Positions 33,352 through 40,915 of a stretch of 47,053 nt of DNA are shown here, in pieces (position 1 is the stretch's first letter; each line of letters opens with the position of its first letter). The stretch comes from a virus. Location of the stretch: positions 1-47,053 of the IMG/VR virus record IMGVR_UViG_3300022924_000020. The stretch is one strand, 5' to 3'. A program made the position numbers and the translations under genes. The notes beneath the pieces are model-generated. The model was not told the DNA's origin. It saw only the letters and a program-made list of their open reading frames with translations, and made no database searches.

Positions 33352-33836
33352 AGTTATTAAGTTTTGGACTGCTACCAGAGACACTCTGGATTACAGTAGT
33401 CTGTGTTATCGTCGCTCTTATTCTAGGAGCACTATTAGGAGCCTGGCTTCAAAGGCATGCAGATCAAACTGCAGTAGAGGATAAGCTGGAAGCATACGCT
33501 GATGAACTGGAAAGAGAACAGCACCATGCTGTAACAGACTTCCGGTACAAAGATGACTACGAAAGACAGTATTGGGATCTCGATGAGTCTGACATGAAGG
33601 AAGTCAGAGAGAAGATCAAGAACTATATCAAGGAGAAGAGCATTCCACAACACAAGCTTGCTACACGAACAGGTGTTTCACAAGCTCACGTATCGCGTAT
33701 GTTAAGTACCAGTGACACGACCATCAAAGTTGGCTCGTTCACAGTAGGCCCCTTTAATGCGGTACTCAAAACTATGGGATTGAAAGTTGTACTGATCTCC
33801 CAAAAGAAAGAAAAGTTCACACCTAAAGCTAAGTAG
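33348..33836 (+). CDS. Membrane-anchored helix-turn-helix protein
   Basis: 162 aa. Residues 10-33 are a transmembrane helix (ETLWITVVCVIVALILGALLGAW). A coiled-coil linker follows (about 40-80), and IPQHKLATRTGVSQAHVSRML (99-119) is a canonical XRE-type helix-turn-helix. A DNA reader tethered to the inner membrane could link phage gene control to the envelope. The C terminus is basic (KKEKFTPKAK). The overlap with the previous gene suggests coupled translation. Confidence 0.65.
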   Translation: MKLLSFGLLPETLWITVVCVIVALILGALLGAWLQRHADQTAVEDKLEAYADELEREQHHAVTDFRYKDDYERQYWDLDESDMKEVREKIKNYIKEKSIPQHKLATRTGVSQAHVSRMLSTSDTTIKVGSFTVGPFNAVLKTMGLKVVLISQKKEKFTPKAK

Positions 33837-33837
33837 T

Positions 33838-34176
33838 ATGAAAAGTGAAAGCTTACTTGCAAGACGTACTGCAGAAAGTATATCTTTGCAGGACATAACC
33901 CGTCCTATTTATACTGGTAACAATCCTGAGGCTTTTAGCCTTGGAGGAGAAATCGATGATCAAGATCGCCTATCAAAGGGCTCGTCTTGTTGCGGTGGTA
34001 ATGTCTACGAGACTAACAATCAGCTGTTTTGCTCTAAATGCGCTCAAGAGTGCGATGAAGAGTTCGAAGATGATGACGAGTACTTAGATCGTATTGCTCT
34101 TGAAGAAGAGAACGAAGAAGAGCTCAATGGTCTTATCGATGATGCTTACGATGCAGAAGAAGAGGGAGGTTACTAA
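33838..34176 (+). CDS. Zinc-ribbon-like acidic protein
   Basis: 112 aa. SSCCGGNVYETNNQLFCSKCAQEC (about 42-65) is a CC-x-n-CxxCxxxC pattern typical of small phage zinc modules. The C-terminal half is very acidic (DEEFEDDDEYLDRIALEEENEEE), probably disordered. A TATCTTTG match to the -7 promoter consensus occurs inside the gene's first codons (33876), so a shorter internal transcript is possible. Could act as an adaptor for replication proteins encoded downstream. Confidence 0.55.
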   Translation: MKSESLLARRTAESISLQDITRPIYTGNNPEAFSLGGEIDDQDRLSKGSSCCGGNVYETNNQLFCSKCAQECDEEFEDDDEYLDRIALEEENEEELNGLIDDAYDAEEEGGY

Positions 34177-34394
34177 TGGATGCATATACACCGGAATTAG
34201 AACCAGAAGTTAAGGAGAGAATAATGCTTGTACAACAAGTTATTGATCGTCTTGTAGATCCTACAAATGAGTACTATTTCAAGTTTCAGCTTGGAAAGTT
34301 GCTTGCAGAATATCCAGCTAACGAGCGCCCGCTGGACTACACAGTACCTAACCTAATCCTCATGAATGGGGAGAAGAAGAAAGTTACCACGTAG
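34176..34394 (+). CDS. Small acidic unknown protein
   Basis: 72 aa, starting MDAYTPELEPEVKERIM. Mostly one helix with a polar end (YLGKLLAEYPANERP in the second half). It overlaps the gene before by one base and precedes the polymerase gene by 26 nt. Size suits a replication accessory, but no motif shows it. Confidence 0.45.
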   Translation: MDAYTPELEPEVKERIMLVQQVIDRLVDPTNEYYFKFQLGKLLAEYPANERPLDYTVPNLILMNGEKKKVTT

Positions 34395-34420
34395 AGAAGA
34401 GGTGCTCAACAGAGTACACT

Positions 34421-36637
34421 ATGATTAAACTGATAGGTAACGCACCAGTAAGTACTAAGTACAAACCTGGTACTTTTGCGGAGTTTCTTGCTTGGATAAA
34501 GCTACAACTAGAGTATCAACTCGATATCGAGACTGATGTGACTCCGTGGTGGTGCAACAAGAAGCTTATTACCCTGCAGTTTGGTGATCTATGGGATAGG
34601 GAACAGTGGGTGATCCAGTGGAGTTCCCTTACCAATTTACAGAAGCAACAGCTCAAGGAAGTACTGAGAAATGATAAACAAGTCAAGCTGATTCATAATG
34701 CTACGTTTGAGTATGTTGTACTACGATTCTACGATATTATCATCGAGAACGTGTACGATACGATGGTAGCAGAGAAGATCTTGCTTGGCGGTATCATGGC
34801 TAAGAAAAACGAACCATCTAACTACAAGTTGATGGATCTGGTTTTGAAGTACCTTAACAAGGAGATGGATAAAACAGAGCAAACCACCTTTGGAGATGAC
34901 GTTCTTACCGAGAGTAAGGTTGTGTATGCTGCTGATGATGTGAGGCCGTTAGGCTTTATCAGACGTATGCAGATCATGCAGCTTAAGAATGAGAGACTGG
35001 AAGCAGTAATGGCTTTAGAGAATGAAGCCGTGCTCGCTTACGCTGATGTTACTTTCAATGGGATGGAACTTGATGTTCCTATGTGGCTATCAAACCTGGA
35101 ACTAGTAGGTCCGCTCATCAAGCAATCAGCTGATGCGTGTGATGCTCTGGTTCTGGGACATCCAGGTTTACTTGCTAAGGCTACAGCACTAGGATTCTAT
35201 GCTGATCAAGACCAGATGATGATGAACTGGAATGCTCCTAAGCAGAAAGAGGAGCTATATCACCTGATTCTACCCGGATTGGCTGGAAGCTCTAAGGTTC
35301 TGATTGGAAAGTGGCTCAAAGACATTGGTGCTAGTCCTAAACATCATACAGTACTCCAACGTGTCCCTTTTGCCTTTAAGCAGATCTTTGATTCCGGTGA
35401 CTTCACTGAACTGGAAAAGATCTTGATAGAGAGGCATAAGGACAAGCTTGTAGAGTTGGGATATATCATTCCCGCTGGTACTGTAACCATCAACTGGAAC
35501 AGTGTTAAACAGGTCTTACCACTTCTCCAAGTACTTAATCCAAAAGTGATGGACATGGAGAAGGAGACCTTCGAACGCCATGGTAACCATAGGTTGTTCA
35601 TTGACGTCAAGGAGTACAAAGCTACTTTGAAACTTGGTTCCAGTTATGGGCAAGCCTTTATTGATAAGCACGTAGAGCCTGACGGGAAGGTGAGAACCAA
35701 CTTCAATCAAGTACTTACTACAGGTAGAACTAGTTCGTTTAACCCTAACATGCAGAATATTCCTGCAAAGGAGTCTGTAGGTAACCGGTATCGTAATGCT
35801 TTCAAAGCCATGGAAGGGTTCAGCTTTGTAGATAGTGACTACAACTCTCAGGAGCTTGTGGTTATCGCATTCCTAAGCAATGACCCGGTATGGATGGAAG
35901 CGTTACGTAAGGGACAGGATCTGCACTCTGTATGTGCTCAGCTTGTTTATGGTAAGAAGTGGCTTGATGCTGCTGATGACAACTGTGCTTACTATGCTCC
36001 TACAATGGATGGTATAGCTAAGAACAAATGTGATTGTAAGAAGCACAAGTCCATGAGAACTGGTGTTAAGACCATCAACTTTGGTTTAGCTTATGGTATG
36101 TCAGCCTTCAAGCTTGCAGCAACTCTGAACATTACTGTTCCAGAAGCTCAGGCTTTGATTGATGATTACTTCGTAACTTTCCCTAAGATAGGTGCTCTGT
36201 TGAATTACCTTGGACGCTTTGGTGTCACCAACGGGTTCATACAAACGGTAGCTCCGTTCTTTAGGAAGAGGTACTATCCAGAGTGGAAGAAAGTACCACA
36301 GTATATCATTGATGCCCATGTAAGTGGGACTCAGTATAACCCGACACTTGGTAAGATAGAGAGAGCTTCCAAGAATCAACCGATTCAAGGAACATCAGCA
36401 GATATTGCTAAGCTCTCTATGGTACTGATTCGTTGGTTCATCAGAGACAACAAGATGTGGGAAAAGATCTACTTAGTAGCTCAGGTTCATGACCAGGATA
36501 CCACTATTGCTCATAACAGTGTAGCAGAGAAGTGGAAGCCTAAGATGACCAGACTCATGGAAGAGGCAGCCTACTTCGTTATACCTAACGGATTATTAAC
36601 CAGTGAGACTAATGTCACCGAGAGGTGGAGTAAGTAG
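34421..36637 (+). CDS. polA: Family A DNA polymerase with 3'-5' exonuclease
   Basis: 738 aa. Exonuclease: LDIETD (34-39, D35/E37), a HNATFEYVVL Exo II segment (about 91-100) and YAADD (Exo III Tyr/Asp). Polymerase: motif A DSDYNSQEL (471-479), motif B KTINFGLAYG (550-559) and motif C VHDQD (689-693). The usual VHDE is VHDQ here; the second acidic position is Gln. It should copy the phage genome with proofreading. Family A replicases are used by several crAss-like groups. No 5'-3' exonuclease domain is present. Confidence 0.92.
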   Translation: MIKLIGNAPVSTKYKPGTFAEFLAWIKLQLEYQLDIETDVTPWWCNKKLITLQFGDLWDREQWVIQWSSLTNLQKQQLKEVLRNDKQVKLIHNATFEYVVLRFYDIIIENVYDTMVAEKILLGGIMAKKNEPSNYKLMDLVLKYLNKEMDKTEQTTFGDDVLTESKVVYAADDVRPLGFIRRMQIMQLKNERLEAVMALENEAVLAYADVTFNGMELDVPMWLSNLELVGPLIKQSADACDALVLGHPGLLAKATALGFYADQDQMMMNWNAPKQKEELYHLILPGLAGSSKVLIGKWLKDIGASPKHHTVLQRVPFAFKQIFDSGDFTELEKILIERHKDKLVELGYIIPAGTVTINWNSVKQVLPLLQVLNPKVMDMEKETFERHGNHRLFIDVKEYKATLKLGSSYGQAFIDKHVEPDGKVRTNFNQVLTTGRTSSFNPNMQNIPAKESVGNRYRNAFKAMEGFSFVDSDYNSQELVVIAFLSNDPVWMEALRKGQDLHSVCAQLVYGKKWLDAADDNCAYYAPTMDGIAKNKCDCKKHKSMRTGVKTINFGLAYGMSAFKLAATLNITVPEAQALIDDYFVTFPKIGALLNYLGRFGVTNGFIQTVAPFFRKRYYPEWKKVPQYIIDAHVSGTQYNPTLGKIERASKNQPIQGTSADIAKLSMVLIRWFIRDNKMWEKIYLVAQVHDQDTTIAHNSVAEKWKPKMTRLMEEAAYFVIPNGLLTSETNVTERWSK

Positions 36638-36654
36638 CACACAACAACAAAGCA

Positions 36655-36885
36655 ATGAGTAGAATTAGAAAAAGATCTATTTGGGAAACTCTCGTAGCTG
36701 TTCTTAGTGGTGATCACTTTCTTTCTCCTGGTTTTCATTCTGTATATTACAGACATGACGCTGAATGGGGAATGCATGTATTTGAGTGCCCCGGAGTTAA
36801 CTGGAGTACTACAGTATCAGATAGAGTCACCAAAAGCACAGCATGGGAAATTGCCCAACATCGTATGAGTACCGGTTTATTCTAG
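36655..36885 (+). CDS. Small His/aromatic-rich unknown protein
   Basis: 76 aa, starting MSRIRKRSIWETLVAVLS. Basic N terminus, then His- and Tyr-rich FHSVYYRHDAEWGMHVFECPG and VTKSTAWEIAQHR. No membrane segment is clear. It starts 17 nt after the polymerase stop with a plain A-rich context. Function unknown. Confidence 0.5.
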   Translation: MSRIRKRSIWETLVAVLSGDHFLSPGFHSVYYRHDAEWGMHVFECPGVNWSTTVSDRVTKSTAWEIAQHRMSTGLF

Positions 36886-36896
36886 TACTACAAAAC

Positions 36897-36943
36897 ACAG
36901 TATGTGAGTCGAGAAGACGTGCCCTCGGGGGCCACAAGATACT
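36897..36943 (+). repeat. Closed hairpin element at a gene junction
   Basis: CAGTAT (36898-36903) pairs with ATACTG (36938-36944) around an inner GTGCCC/GGGCCAC hairpin. It sits directly before the tRNA-like element at 36946. Confidence 0.4.
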
Positions 36944-36945
36944 GG

Positions 36946-37029
36946 TCTACGTTAAGCTCAGTTGGCTAGAGCTCTATAACCCGAAAGAGAAAGGTTGCAG
37001 GGATGTTGGTTCGATTCCAACACGTAGAA
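36946..37029 (+). tRNA. tRNA-like element with enlarged anticodon arm
   Basis: 84 nt. The acceptor TCTACGT/ACGTAGA is perfect and the D arm AGCTC/GAGCT has a GG loop. The T arm is GTTGG-TTCGATT-CCAAC. Between D and T arms, CTATAACC pairs with GGTTGCAG (one A-C mismatch) around an 11 nt A/G-rich loop without U33, so no anticodon can be read. A functional tRNA would need trimming or an unusual decoding loop. Confidence 0.45.
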
Positions 37030-37042
37030 CTAAACAAACAAT

Positions 37043-37294
37043 ATGAAGCTAGTAGTTACAGAGTACCTTAAGAAGGACGAGGTCCTAGAGGTGTTCGAAG
37101 GCAAGTGCAATAACGCCTGGGTGCACAAAAAAGATGGTACAGCTACGATCTATGCTAACGTGTTTGACATGTCACGCGCTATCTATAGAAACTGGAGCGT
37201 ACCAAGAAAGATTTGCAAGGTGGAAGAGCTTGACACCGTGATAAAACAAGCTAAAGATTACGAAGACATCAAACTAACGGAGGATAGAACCTAA
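37043..37294 (+). CDS. Small unknown protein
   Basis: 83 aa, starting MKLVVTEYLKKDEVLEVF. Beta-alpha mix (VFEGKCNNAWVHKKDGTATIYAN), basic C-terminal half. AACAAACAAT leader before the ATG. It overlaps the next gene by one base. Unknown. Confidence 0.5.
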   Translation: MKLVVTEYLKKDEVLEVFEGKCNNAWVHKKDGTATIYANVFDMSRAIYRNWSVPRKICKVEELDTVIKQAKDYEDIKLTEDRT

Positions 37295-37767
37295 TGGAGT
37301 TTTTAATTGTTGCTGTTGTATGTGCTCTAGGAGCAGGTATAGCATACACGATTATAACACTAAAGACCAAGCTCGCTCACTCTGAAGAGAGATATGATCT
37401 CTGTAACAAGCAACGTTCTATAGGAAAGATTCAAATCACGGAACTGCAAGTACAGCTTCACAAATCTGCTAAATGTAGTACCACAGCAGCAGGTAAAGAG
37501 ATGTACTTTGTAACTATACAGTTGATCGGGTTTCCAAATGGACAGCAGTCAATTACTCATTGGTCTGATACAGTCATGGCGAAAGACACTAAAGATGCTA
37601 TTGGTATCATGTTGTTTTCTGATGAGTACAAGAAGCGAAGTAGAAACAATCAGCTAGGTTTGTTCGGATGGACTGTAAGTCTTATTACCGAAGAAGACCA
37701 TAATGCTGTTGGTTACTACAAAAAAGAAGAGAGCCCAAGCAGCCAAGGCCCTGCTTCGGAGGCTTGA
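37294..37767 (+). CDS. Small N-terminally anchored membrane protein
   Basis: 157 aa. Residues 3-24 form a transmembrane helix (FLIVAVVCALGAGIAYTIITL). A short coiled coil (SEERYDLCNKQRS) and a soluble alpha/beta domain follow (EMYFVTIQLIGFPNGQQSITHW). The stop is TGA. It starts by a one-base overlap with the previous gene. A membrane-bound effector facing the cytoplasm is likely; the family is unknown. Confidence 0.55.
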   Translation: MEFLIVAVVCALGAGIAYTIITLKTKLAHSEERYDLCNKQRSIGKIQITELQVQLHKSAKCSTTAAGKEMYFVTIQLIGFPNGQQSITHWSDTVMAKDTKDAIGIMLFSDEYKKRSRNNQLGLFGWTVSLITEEDHNAVGYYKKEESPSSQGPASEA

Positions 37768-37895
37768 CAAGATGGAGGTTCTTAGATTGCCTTGGTTTGT
37801 GAGCTGTGAAGCGAGAGTAGAACTCTGCTAGAGATTATCAAGCCGGTTATCAAAGATACACCATTAATAAAAACTTACACAGTCAAAGTACAACG

Positions 37896-37927
37896 TTTGT
37901 AGTACTAGATAATGCTGTGTACATTTG
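37896..37927 (+). promoter_or_regulatory. Bacteroidota-type promoter for the phosphoesterase gene
   Basis: TTTG (37896-37899), a 20 nt spacer and TACATTTG (37920-37927) match the TTTG/TAnnTTTG consensus exactly. A start near 37934 would lie 12 nt before ATG 37946. Confidence 0.8.
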
Positions 37928-37945
37928 TGTTCAAATAGACTCTTC

Positions 37946-39193
37946 ATGAAACAACAACCATCGAAGCGGTATCTCGGGGTACTGCGAGCGATATTAGCTA
38001 GTAATCCAGGCTTGAAAGAAGCAACTTTCATACGGATTGCTAAGGAAATCATCGCTAATGCACCCACTATGGGTATAGAAGTCACTAATACCGTGGAACA
38101 GATCAGAAAAGCTGTACCAACGATGCTCTTAAACAGTGGGATTGCCGTTAATACGGTACTACCCATCAAAGTTGTGGAGGAAATTAGTGATGACTACACA
38201 GTAGATATAGAGAAACGCAAGCAAAGTTCGCGAGAGAAGCAGCTGGAGGTAAAGTATGGTAGACTACTTGTAGACTATCAGGAACTATCTGCAGCTTTTG
38301 ACGATGTGCTCCTTATAAAGGATCATAAGCGTAAGGAATCGTTCTTTGAAACAACTGATGCTCAGAACAAGAGCGAGGCTACAGCTATATTGCAGTGGTC
38401 TGATTGGCATATAGAAGAGGTTGTACACCCTTCTACAGTGATGGGACTTAACAAGTTCGGTCCAGAGATTGCCAAACAGAGAGTGGACACACTCATAAAC
38501 AACACTGTTAAAGTACTGAGAAGCCAACGTGGAGCAGTAGATATCAATCATGGTATCATACATCTTGGTGGTGACTTTATCACCGGATACCTAAGAGAGC
38601 ATGACATGCAGGATAATGCCATGACTCCGATTGAAGCTATCATCTATGCGAAAGAGCTCTTAATAGGGGCTATCGACTTTATGGTAGATCATTCAGGGTT
38701 TAAAGAGATCCTGTTCATCTGTAATCGTGGTAATCACCCTAGGTTAACTCCTAAGATGCAACCGTCTAACGACTATAAGATGAACTTAGAGGCTCTATTG
38801 TATCACATGCTGGAGAAGCACTATGCAAGCAATCCAAACTTACGGTTCGAAGTACCGGACAGTCCTATAGGTATGGTAACTCACTATGGAAAGCGTATCA
38901 GGTTCTTCCATGGTCACGAGATCCAATACAAAGATGGAGTCGGTGGATTATCAATCCCTCTGAACAAGAAGTTGCAGAAGTGGGATAGTACTCTACAAGC
39001 TGATTTCAACTTACTAGGTCACTATCACCAGTGCTTTAAACCCTTGAAGACCTGTATGATGAATGGTTCTTTGGTTGGATATAACGCGTACGCTCTCTCA
39101 GGAGGGTTTAGCTATGAACCACCAATGCAGTCATTCCAACTACTGGACAGACAAAGAGGATTTACTTTACACACAACGATTGCCTGTGAGTAG
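37946..39193 (+). CDS. Mre11/SbcD-like metallophosphoesterase
   Basis: 415 aa from ATG 37946 (MKQQPSKRYLG); an earlier TTG is inside the promoter region. The two-metal phosphoesterase motifs appear in order: SDWHIEE (152-158), GGDF (208-211), RGNHPR (261-266), FFHGHEI (about 328-334) and LGHYHQ (about 360-365). Similar proteins in crAss-like phages act on DNA ends. The first 90 residues are helical and basic (ILASNPGLKEATFIRIAKEII) and may bind DNA. Likely a nuclease partner of replication or recombination. Confidence 0.8.
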   Translation: MKQQPSKRYLGVLRAILASNPGLKEATFIRIAKEIIANAPTMGIEVTNTVEQIRKAVPTMLLNSGIAVNTVLPIKVVEEISDDYTVDIEKRKQSSREKQLEVKYGRLLVDYQELSAAFDDVLLIKDHKRKESFFETTDAQNKSEATAILQWSDWHIEEVVHPSTVMGLNKFGPEIAKQRVDTLINNTVKVLRSQRGAVDINHGIIHLGGDFITGYLREHDMQDNAMTPIEAIIYAKELLIGAIDFMVDHSGFKEILFICNRGNHPRLTPKMQPSNDYKMNLEALLYHMLEKHYASNPNLRFEVPDSPIGMVTHYGKRIRFFHGHEIQYKDGVGGLSIPLNKKLQKWDSTLQADFNLLGHYHQCFKPLKTCMMNGSLVGYNAYALSGGFSYEPPMQSFQLLDRQRGFTLHTTIACE

Positions 39194-39218
39194 GCAAGAT
39201 TGTTGCTAAATACGAACC

Positions 39219-39479
39219 ATGAGTACAACACAAAAACCAGCTGACACTGCCAAGGAGCAGGATAAGCCAGTAGTAGTTCCAACAGGAATACAAACTACAA
39301 AAGATGAAGGAGCCAAAGATGCTAAAGCAGAAGAAAAGGAAGTACAAAGTACTGAATCGAAAGATAAGCCTGAGGTATCTACAGATAATGCGGATAGCAC
39401 ACAGAGTGACTCAGAATCAACTGAGGACACTTCGACTAAGGGGGCAGCTCCATTAGAGTCTAACTCTTTCACAAAATAA
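39219..39479 (+). CDS. Disordered Ser/Thr/Glu/Lys-rich protein
   Basis: 86 aa, starting MSTTQKPADTAKEQDKP. Almost all residues are polar, with no hydrophobic core or predicted helix. A TAA stop precedes a hairpin (TGAGGG/CCCTCA). A flexible linker, decoration or decoy protein is possible. The bias could mean low-confidence coding, but the reading frame is clean and the ATG context is normal. Confidence 0.5.
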   Translation: MSTTQKPADTAKEQDKPVVVPTGIQTTKDEGAKDAKAEEKEVQSTESKDKPEVSTDNADSTQSDSESTEDTSTKGAAPLESNSFTK

Positions 39480-39484
39480 CACTA

Positions 39485-39503
39485 TGAGGGTGAAATGCCC
39501 TCA
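39485..39503 (+). repeat. Hairpin before a short tRNA-like element
   Basis: TGAGGG, a seven-base loop and CCCTCA pair perfectly. It lies 3 nt before the short tRNA-like element at 39507. Confidence 0.45.
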
Positions 39504-39506
39504 CAC

Positions 39507-39569
39507 GGGGGAATGATGGCACAGACTAGGAACGTTACTAGATGGTAGGATCGTAACCTGCTTCCTCCA
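39507..39569 (+). tRNA. Short tRNA-like element lacking a D arm, CCA encoded
   Basis: 63 nt. Acceptor GGGGGAA/TTCCTCC is fully paired (one G-T), the T arm is GTAGG-ATCGTAA-CCTGC, and the discriminator A is followed by an encoded CCA (39570-39572). The middle is too short for a D arm and holds CTAG-GAACGTTA-CTAG as the only stem. It looks like a minimal tRNA or tRNA mimic. Decoding is unlikely. Confidence 0.45.
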
Positions 39570-39584
39570 CCAAACAATAACACA

Positions 39585-39731
39585 ATGAAACAACCAACCA
39601 ACCCCCTTCTTCGGAAGATTCTATTGTTAAACATGACAATAGATGCCTTTCACACTTGTCTGCTGATAGTGTTACTGGTCGGAGCTCTTTCAACTCATTA
39701 TTATCTATCAGCAATCGGTTATTTTAAATAG
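39585..39731 (+). CDS. Small membrane protein
   Basis: 48 aa from ATG 39585 (MKQPTNPLLRKILL). A basic, proline-containing start, then a hydrophobic helix (TCLLIVLLVGALSTHYYL). Same general build as the tiny membrane proteins at 27543 and 27676. It precedes the 105 aa membrane protein gene by 7 nt. Possible holin or membrane effector; not proven. Confidence 0.5.
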   Translation: MKQPTNPLLRKILLLNMTIDAFHTCLLIVLLVGALSTHYYLSAIGYFK

Positions 39732-39738
39732 GAAACAC

Positions 39739-40056
39739 ATGTTACATCCAACCCACCAACCCGTAAGGCCCAAACAACGGCCTGCCCCCAAAGTCGTACA
39801 GACTGAAATCAAGCACGAACACATGGCTGCTTTCAATCCTGCCAGAGCTATATGCAATCATCTGGTTGGAGAGAACCACAGCGTAGTACATCGTCTTGGA
39901 GCTGGAGCCCTAATCATGGGATCTGGCGTATTAGTAGCTAAAGCAGGAGGAGATGGACTCATACTCCACTTCATAGCTGACTTAGTAGGGTACGCAATCC
40001 ATGGAATAGGGTTAATCCCATTCGTAGACAAGTTAATTGAGTTATACAAAAACTAG
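39739..40056 (+). CDS. Small membrane protein
   Basis: 105 aa, starting MLHPTHQPVRPKQRPAP. A Pro/Arg/Gln-rich polar N terminus (to about 30), then two hydrophobic stretches (VVHRLGAGALIMGSGVLVAKA and GDGLILHFIADLVGYAIHGIGLIPF) that fit two membrane helices or hairpins. Similar two-helix phage proteins include holins. It follows another membrane gene. A lysis role is a fair hypothesis; no partner endolysin is seen in the window. Confidence 0.55.
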   Translation: MLHPTHQPVRPKQRPAPKVVQTEIKHEHMAAFNPARAICNHLVGENHSVVHRLGAGALIMGSGVLVAKAGGDGLILHFIADLVGYAIHGIGLIPFVDKLIELYKN

Positions 40057-40061
40057 GACAC

Positions 40062-40199
40062 ATGGCAGAGAAAGATAAAGTAGTAGAGACTATTGACGTA
40101 CGAGGTATTTGTGCATCAATACAAGCGATGGCTATGCCCAACTTTGAGAACTTGAGACAGATCTTAGAGAAGTTTGGATATACCTTAGTCAAAAAATAG
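40062..40199 (+). CDS. Small basic unknown protein
   Basis: 45 aa from ATG 40062 (MAEKDKVVETIDVRGIC). Soluble, with a C-terminal helix (MPNFENLRQILEKFGY). Its TAG stop is followed at once by a perfect hairpin and the short tRNA-like element at 40215. Too short to place; real coding is supported by the start 5 nt after the preceding gene. Confidence 0.5.
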   Translation: MAEKDKVVETIDVRGICASIQAMAMPNFENLRQILEKFGYTLVKK

Positions 40200-40214
40200 T
40201 TAGCTTTGCTAACT
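40198..40214 (+). repeat. Perfect hairpin abutting a tRNA-like element
   Basis: AGTTAGC, a TTT loop and GCTAACT form seven perfect pairs, beginning in the stop codon of the upstream gene and ending where the tRNA-like element begins. Confidence 0.5.
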
Positions 40215-40258
40215 GGGTAGGTGGATAACCTCGGAGGGTTCGACTCCCCCGCTACCCA
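40215..40258 (+). tRNA. Mini tRNA-like element (acceptor and T arm only)
   Basis: 44 nt. GGGTAG pairs with CTACCC, the T arm is GAGGG-TTCGACT-CCCCC, and the linker GTGGATAACCTC is too short for D and anticodon arms. It may be a decayed tRNA or a processing signal recognised by tRNA enzymes. Confidence 0.4.
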
Positions 40259-40394
40259 CAAAGGGACGATCATACACTAAAAGAAAACAAATCTTCGTTA
40301 GTAGGTTGACTTGTTACTGGTAAATGTCCCGCCAGACTACGTAGAAGGGAATCACGTAACCTTCCAAAGTACTCTTGTAAGAGGGTACAACCTT

Positions 40395-40785
40395 GGGGCC
40401 GCCCGGATTTGACAGGGTAGACAAGGTATAACGTGCATGCAGGGAAAGTCTATCACCCCTTAAAGTAGGACAAACAATAATTGCAAACACAACTGTTAAT
40501 GGTGGTACCGTTCTAGGAACGCTTACTATCGAGGATGTATTGGCCGGAGCTCTTGCTCCAACTCAGGAACTAGAGTTAGTATAGTTCAACCAGACGTAGC
40601 AAGCTGCGATAAGCTTTAACCAATTATGCTGGCTGTAAGCTAAGGTTAGAGATCTCAAGAGTTTTAGAAACTCCCCAGCGTAAGCTCATGGGTTAACGAG
40701 TGGTGAGGGTGCAACACCTCAAAGAAGCATGTAGACCGTTATGGTTTGATACAACTGGACAAGGGTTCGACTCCCTTCGGCTCCA
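40395..40785 (+). ncRNA. ssrA: tmRNA (ssrA)
   Basis: 391 nt. The ends form a tRNA-like acceptor (GGGGCCG with CGGCTCC, one G-T) with a GGGTTCGACTCCC T arm, and the 5' part has the conserved GGATTTGACA block. The tag frame begins at GCA 40483 and continues 33 codons to TAG 40582. It starts ANTTVNGG and ends PTQELELV, longer than host tags and lacking the usual ALAA. Phage tmRNAs with long tags and hydrophobic non-ALAA ends have been described in other phages. It should rescue stalled ribosomes and add this tag. Confidence 0.88.
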
Positions 40786-40827
40786 CAACCTCTGGATAGA
40801 GGTTAATCTTACACAACAACAAAGCCT

Positions 40828-40865
40828 AGAGCCCGGGGATAACATCACTCCGGGCTCTTTGTATT
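40828..40865 (+). terminator. Terminator after the tmRNA
   Basis: A perfect 9 bp stem AGAGCCCGG/CCGGGCTCT around a 13 nt loop is followed by TTGTATTT. Confidence 0.85.
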
Positions 40866-40915
40866 TAACGTCGATGTTAATTCACACAGATTACTTAAAA
40901 CAAAAACAAAAGATT

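Noticed and set aside
40700-40915. N-terminal extension of the AAA+ gene into the tmRNA
   Set aside because: Those 72 codons read through the tmRNA 3' end and its terminator; ATG 40916 has the usual A-rich leader.
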